DNA of 11,511 bases. Source: Phoronis ovalis (Eukaryota > Phoronida > Phoronidae). Where the stretch lies: positions 1 to 11,511 of the forward strand of contig JAOXYB010052535.1 in NCBI GenBank assembly GCA_028565635.1, in the 5' to 3' direction. Shown one piece after another: positions 8,824 to 11,511 of the stretch. The position numbers and the translations under genes were made by a program. Below the pieces are notes generated by a model that searched no databases, had not been told where the DNA came from, and saw only the letters and a list, made by a program, of their open reading frames with translations. The first letter of the stretch is position 1. Each line of letters starts with the position of its first letter.

Positions 8824-8976
8824 GGTTATGGGCCCAGCCATAAGCATAGACTATATTTTAATGGAAATCCCGAGGATTTCACGATTTGGGAGACGAGATT
8901 CACCAATTACATTTTCACGCTTGACAAAGTCACACACAAAGCCTTACTGCCTCCAATGCTACTCGTCCAGGTATAA
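8797..8976 (+). pseudogene. Copia gag, N-terminal fragment
   Basis: ATG 8797 lies inside the LTR. The frame passes through the last nine LTR codons, the primer-binding site (GYGPS) and into YFNGNPEDFTIWETRFTNYI, the opening of a copia Gag (F.G....F..W..R....I). The host-independent reading ends after LLPP at about 8955, where the sequence jumps to the RT tail in another frame; a stop follows at 8974. About 50 authentic Gag residues remain, lacking the zinc knuckle and most of the capsid part. The alternative ATG at 8828 opens a different frame with no Gag resemblance. Confidence 0.88.
8824..8838 (+). promoter_or_regulatory. Primer-binding site for initiator tRNA-Met (anticodon-arm priming)
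   Basis: GGTTATGGGCCCAGC follows the 5' LTR directly and is the exact reverse complement of the conserved anticodon-stem region of eukaryotic initiator tRNA-Met (GCTGGGCCCATAACC). Copia-group elements prime minus-strand DNA from an internal half of this tRNA rather than from its 3' end, so the site fits the family well. Confidence 0.93.
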
Positions 8977-9576
8977 GCTGGTCATTATCGAAACTCTCTC
9001 AATTTCTCGAACAAAACGGGACCTACTCACGTGACAGCCGTTAAACGGGGTTTACGCTATCTAAAAGGCACGAAATCGTATGCTCTCATTTTTAAACCAA
9101 CAAATGGACACTTGGTTGGTTACACAGATTCCGATTGGGCTGGTGACACTGATGACCGTCGTTCCACAACTGGATATGTGTTTACGCTTAATGGTACACC
9201 AATTACATGGAAATCTAGGAAACAACCAACAGTTGCCTTATCTTCCTGCGAGGCTGAATACATGTCACTTAGTGAAGCCACTAAGGAAATGCTTTACTTA
9301 AGATCATTGTGTCGTGATTTTGATTTCATTCAAACCATACCTACAACGGTTTATTGCGATAATCAGGGAGCACTCGCCCTAACAAAAGAGTCTCCGAAGC
9401 AACATCAGCATACAAAGCATATCGATGTGCGATACAATTTTGTTCGCAGTCAATCTGATGTTGAATTTAAATATATTCCGTCGCAGGAGAATATGGCCAA
9501 CCTCATGACCAAACCTCTTGCTCATTTGAATCACATCAAACATATGACTCAAATGATTGAGAGGGGATCATGGTAA
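8958..9576 (+). pseudogene. Copia pol remnant: RT tail and complete RNase H
   Basis: After the deletion point the sequence encodes ATRPGISWSLSKLSQFLEQN, the end of copia reverse transcriptase. One extra G in the GGG at 9018-9020 then shifts the frame. From there 185 codons run intact to TAA 9574: PTHVTAVKRGLRYLKGT, then RNase H with its acidic residues visible in YTDSDWAG, SSCEAEY and CDNQGA, followed by HTKHIDVRYNF and YIPSQENMANLMTKPL. The active-site residues are preserved, but there is no start codon in a sensible context and the rest of Pol is absent, so this is a dead fragment of a once functional gene. Confidence 0.95.
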
Positions 9577-9712
9577 CAATCATTTAAGCACAGACTTGGA
9601 CATTTGAACTTGGACACTTGTGAGAACATTATTTACATTATTTACTCAGACTAAGTTTGCAACTTTTAAACTTCATTTATAAGTTAGTCTATCATCTAGC
9701 TACCTCACTATT

Positions 9713-9721
9713 GAGAGGTGG
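9713..9721 (+). promoter_or_regulatory. Polypurine tract for plus-strand priming
   Basis: GAGAGGTGG lies immediately before the 3' LTR (one T within the purines), in the required position for plus-strand DNA synthesis. Confidence 0.75.
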
Positions 9722-9926
9722 TATTGAGCATAAGTTCAATAGCAGCCGATAGACGGCATATATTGTAGTATTTGTACTGTGTAGTTAACGCATGCGCATT
9801 ATTGTATCTTCCTCTTCCACTCATAGAATAAAGACAGTTAAGATGTGTATTTAATATCTCCATTTAATCTACGTTAATCAATAGTTTATACAATCAATCA
9901 TGGCTTCCATTTCATACCATGCAACA
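9722..9926 (+). repeat. Copia 3' LTR, 205 bp
   Basis: This matches 8621-8823 except for four substitutions and two extra bases (near 9754-9761). It starts directly after a purine tract and ends CAACA before the GAAAC duplication. AATAAA is at 9827-9832. The copy of the gag start is also present here. Confidence 0.95.
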
Positions 9927-9931
9927 GAAAC
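9927..9931. repeat. Copia target-site duplication, right (GAAAC)
   Basis: This directly follows the CAACA end of the 3' LTR and equals 8616-8620. It fixes the LTR end about 30 bases beyond the gag start codon. Confidence 0.85.
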
Positions 9932-10273
9932 AACTATTACAAAGTTTAACTGTAATGATAATTACTTTATTTATACACACAATTTGGCAAATAATAATTC
10001 ATATCAGTTAATTTGCAAACAATTACATGTTAAATTTTGCAACAAAATTTAAATGTGCAGCAACAAACTAAAAAAAATGGTAGTTAGAAACCTATCACAT
10101 AAGTTTAATATGCATGGGGCAAAATTTGTGTCATAATGCTCAAGAATTATGATACATTTTGATTCTAATTTCCTTGAAATTTTAATCAAGAATGATGGTT
10201 TAACCCTTAATTAACAGATATCTCTATTGATAAAAAATATGGAAACTGAAATAAAGATTCTACTGGAACTTAC

Positions 10274-10412
10274 ATTTGTTGAAGGCATCAACATACGGTA
10301 TCGTAAATATTGGGTTGGCTTTATCTTCTAATCTGGTACTAAGGAAATTATAATAGGATGCCATAGCATCACGCAAATGACTTGGATCTCTGACATGAGT
10401 ATATTTGCCAGG
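10274..10412 (-). CDS. CACHD1: CACHD1-like exon 2: VWA-to-Cache junction
   Basis: This 139-nt exon follows a good acceptor (pyrimidine tract, TTTTCAG) and ends before the donor GTAAGT, leaving one base (T) to be completed by TG of the next exon. It encodes 46 residues starting PGKYTHVRDPSHLRDAMASY. In alpha2delta and CACHD1 proteins the VWA domain ends with a segment of this type (H/V..D...LR.AM..YY.F), followed by P.[WF]..PY.D, the entry to the Cache domain. Here that entry is PIFTIPYVDAF. This is one of the most recognisable exons in the window. It splices directly to 8421-8534 across an intron interrupted by a copia element. Confidence 0.88.
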
Positions 10413-10568
10413 CTGAAAAGATGAGTCACATTTTAATGGTGCTATAAAACGTTTTTTTGTCAGTTGATTCCACACACACACCTTATGTATCACAGCTAAA
10501 GATTGGCTCGATCTTTAAATATTTGGATTCCAAAAATGATTGATGGAGATTCAGTAATTCCAACTTAC

Positions 10569-10648
10569 TGTAACAGGGCCATGCGATACATTGTAACCTG
10601 TCTGGTCCTTCATCTGTTCAAGTATTGTTTCTGCCTTACCATCCAAAC
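10569..10648 (-). CDS. CACHD1: CACHD1-like exon 1 of 7 seen: linker after the VWA domain
   Basis: This 80-nt exon lies between an acceptor ending CTACAG and a strong donor GTAAGT. It starts with two bases (GT) that complete a codon from an exon outside the window, then encodes 26 residues beginning LDGKAETILEQMKDQTG and ending at phase 0. By position it belongs to the C-terminal part of the VWA region, where these proteins assess the metal-ion-dependent adhesion domain and lead into Cache. The residues alone are not diagnostic. The support comes from the clean splice sites, the open frame and the phase match to the next exon, only 156 bp away. Confidence 0.72.
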
Positions 10649-11434
10649 CTGTAGATATCATATTAGGCATCATTATTTTCTGTAGCAGTGACTGTTGTGA
10701 GCAGGTCTCATTTTACATATCAGGGGAAGGATATGAAAAGAAATGCTCATAACAATAATGAAAATAACATCTGAGAGTTTACTTGCTGGAAATACTTTTG
10801 GTGGACTGGATGTTGCACAAAAGAATGTTTAACATCATTTATGTCACAAATTACATCTGAGCTCCTGTATATAATAACCAATCAGGACCCAGTTCAAAGG
10901 TCACAACCTCCATCTATAACCCTCTAGGCCTATAGCCTAAGCAGGCTTCACCTCTTTCACCACAATTAAGGAAGGTAATTCTCCTACAATTTACTCAATT
11001 AATTACAAGTCATATATAGAGGGTCATAGGTGATGTTTTTTTCAGAGATGCTTTTGGCTGCTGCGATTCTCAGAAAGTTAGTACTAATATTTTGTTATTT
11101 TATTTTCAATGTGTGGCTCAAAAAAGCATGGAAGCAATTTGAAAATTTTATGGCAGCAAATTGCATAAATTTGAAAATTTGTTTTTGCACATTAATTAAT
11201 ATTTAATTCTAAAATGGCTGCTGGCACAAAATCTGATATCAGATTAATTTTCGGGCAAATTATTTATGTTACAAGTACAGTATTACTCTGATTTGGCTAT
11301 TTTAAATTATACATGAGCCAGAAAGAATTTTTTTTTAAATGATTTTAAAACATTTCTAAAAATTTGTTTAGCTGCACTAGCTGGCACAATGTCTGCACCC
11401 AAGGACTAACAGAAAGATTTCACATTGAAGGTAC
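10649..11434 (-). other. Intron upstream of the first exon seen
   Basis: This stretch contains Rpt2 copy B (10838-10963), a perfect 16-bp palindrome AATCTGATATCAGATT (11230-11245) and two near-identical GCTGGCACAA.nTCTG blocks (11220-11235, 11380-11395). I looked for the missing preceding exon, which must end after the first base of a codon. A possible tiny exon near 10770-10795 was too weak to keep. No other gene is visible. Confidence 0.6.
10838..10963 (+). repeat. Dispersed repeat Rpt2, copy B (in host intron)
   Basis: This is the second copy of 7610-7750, in the intron upstream of the first exon seen. It is not bordered by the 16-bp arrays, so Rpt2 also exists outside the foldback element. 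Confidence 0.85.
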
Positions 11435-11509
11435 CGCAAGTAACTTAAGGCAGGTGTTTACCACGTTTTGCCATGGGTGGCGCTGCGAAACTGTTTTTTC
11501 GATATTTCT
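11435..11509 (-). repeat. Right arm of window-spanning inverted repeat
   Basis: This is the reverse complement of bases 1-75 at 74 of 75 positions. Similarity stops abruptly inside the window: after TTACTTGCG the left side continues TATGATG and the right side GTACCTT (read inward). The two arms are separated by 11,359 bp that hold seven host-gene exons. Confidence 0.9.
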
Positions 11510-11511
11510 AA

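Larger units (their letters stand above)
8621..9926 (+). mobile_element. Internally deleted Ty1/copia LTR retrotransposon
   Basis: In order it has a 5' LTR (8621-8823), a primer-binding site, a gag fragment, an RT tail, a complete RNase H, a purine tract and a 3' LTR (9722-9926), all flanked by GAAAC duplications. The internal part is 898 bp, while copia elements usually carry around 4 kb, so most of gag and all of protease, integrase and most RT are missing. The LTRs differ by four substitutions and one 2-bp gap, pointing to recent insertion. It cannot make its own proteins and is antisense to the host gene, an arrangement usually better tolerated in introns. Confidence 0.95.
8535..10273 (-). 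other. Host intron, 1,739 bp, with copia insertion
   Basis: This intron joins exons 10274-10412 and 8421-8534 and splits a Leu codon 1+2 (T + TG). The copia element plus one target duplication removes 1,311 bp, leaving about 428 bp of older intron. The part at 9932-10273 is AT-rich with nothing recognised. Confidence 0.82.
744..10648 (-). other. CACHD1: CACHD1-like gene, internal part (seven exons, both ends missing)
   Basis: Seven minus-strand exons join with matching phases into 300 intact codons without a stop. Read in transcript order they give the end of a VWA-type region, the step into Cache (PIFTIPYVDAFNK, LLITSVVLPVYHEG, GVVGTDI), the Cache core (YAFMIDGSGRTLMHPLLP) and a following strand (TNFSVCVVIAD). 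This order is that of the alpha2delta/CACHD1 family of large, secreted-side, single-pass membrane proteins that modulate voltage-gated calcium channels. I prefer CACHD1 to classical alpha2delta because the stretch after the Cache core (SPFAFKEPYTYL...GYEQYM) resembles vertebrate CACHD1 as I remember it; no alignment was run. The fragment is roughly a quarter of the usual 1,200-1,300 residues. The start, signal peptide, MIDAS motif, second Cache domain and membrane segment lie outside the window or in exons not seen. All splice sites are GT/AG, so the locus looks like functional host gene sequence. Confidence 0.75.

Noticed and set aside
8828-9034. 68-codon plus-strand open frame starting inside the copia primer-binding site
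   Set aside because: It is a shadow of the gag and RT frames; its protein does not resemble Gag, while the frame from 8797 does.
9080-9301. 73-codon plus-strand frame inside RNase H
   Set aside because: It is a shadow of the clearly conserved RNase H frame.
8621-9926. Reading the LTR end at CAATCA, directly before ATGG (8796)
   Set aside because: The two LTR copies stay similar for 27 more bases, and the CAACA end, tRNA primer site and GAAAC duplication all agree on 8823/9926.
10760-10800. Possible tiny exon upstream of 10648 (about 23 nt before a GTAAAC donor)
   Set aside because: The acceptor is weak and a 23-nt exon cannot be tied to the family; the real preceding exon is probably outside the window.

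Overview
This window looks like animal nuclear DNA. It is AT-rich, intron-dominated and full of transposon remnants, and no prokaryotic gene organisation is visible. The only host gene I can support lies on the minus strand and runs through almost the whole window. Seven exons (10569-10648, 10274-10412, 8421-8534, 5685-5838, 4467-4578, 3554-3725, 744-874) have GT/AG borders and compatible phases at every junction. Together they give one uninterrupted reading frame of 300 codons. The protein runs from the C-terminal edge of a VWA domain into an extracellular Cache domain, and its order and motifs fit CACHD1 (VWFA and cache domain-containing protein 1), a relative of calcium-channel alpha2delta subunits. 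Neither end of the gene is present: the first exon starts in mid-codon and the last ends at a donor site. The organism is probably a non-vertebrate metazoan, perhaps marine; I cannot fix the phylum.

Three layers of mobile DNA sit around and inside these exons. (1) The two window ends are a near-perfect 75-bp inverted repeat (1-75 and 11435-11509, one mismatch). They are either the ends of one 11.5-kb element that carries a gene segment, or two opposite insertions of one repeat family in two introns of the host gene. (2) The 5839-8420 intron holds a 1.9-kb foldback-type element (6297-8202). Its arms are inverted arrays of a 16-bp repeat, and a 9-bp target duplication flanks it. It encodes nothing recognisable and resembles Mutator-related Foldback elements. 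(3) The 8535-10273 intron holds a small Ty1/copia LTR retrotransposon (8621-9926) on the plus strand, antisense to the gene. It has about 98% identical LTRs, a 5-bp target duplication, a primer-binding site matching the anticodon arm of initiator tRNA-Met, a purine tract, the start of gag, and the end of RT plus a complete RNase H. Everything between gag and the RT tail is deleted, and a 1-base frameshift separates the RT tail from RNase H.

Region by region: 1-743, inverted-repeat arm, a dispersed-repeat fragment and apparently empty intron; 744-874, last exon seen; 875-3553, repeat-rich intron; 3554-5838, three exons and two introns; 5839-8420, intron with the foldback element; 8421-8534, exon; 8535-10273, intron with the copia element; 10274-10648, two exons separated by a 156-bp intron; 10649-11511, intron with a second copy of a dispersed repeat and the right inverted-repeat arm. 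Without the two insertions and their target duplications, the two host introns shrink to about 667 and 428 bp, so recent transposition explains much of their length.
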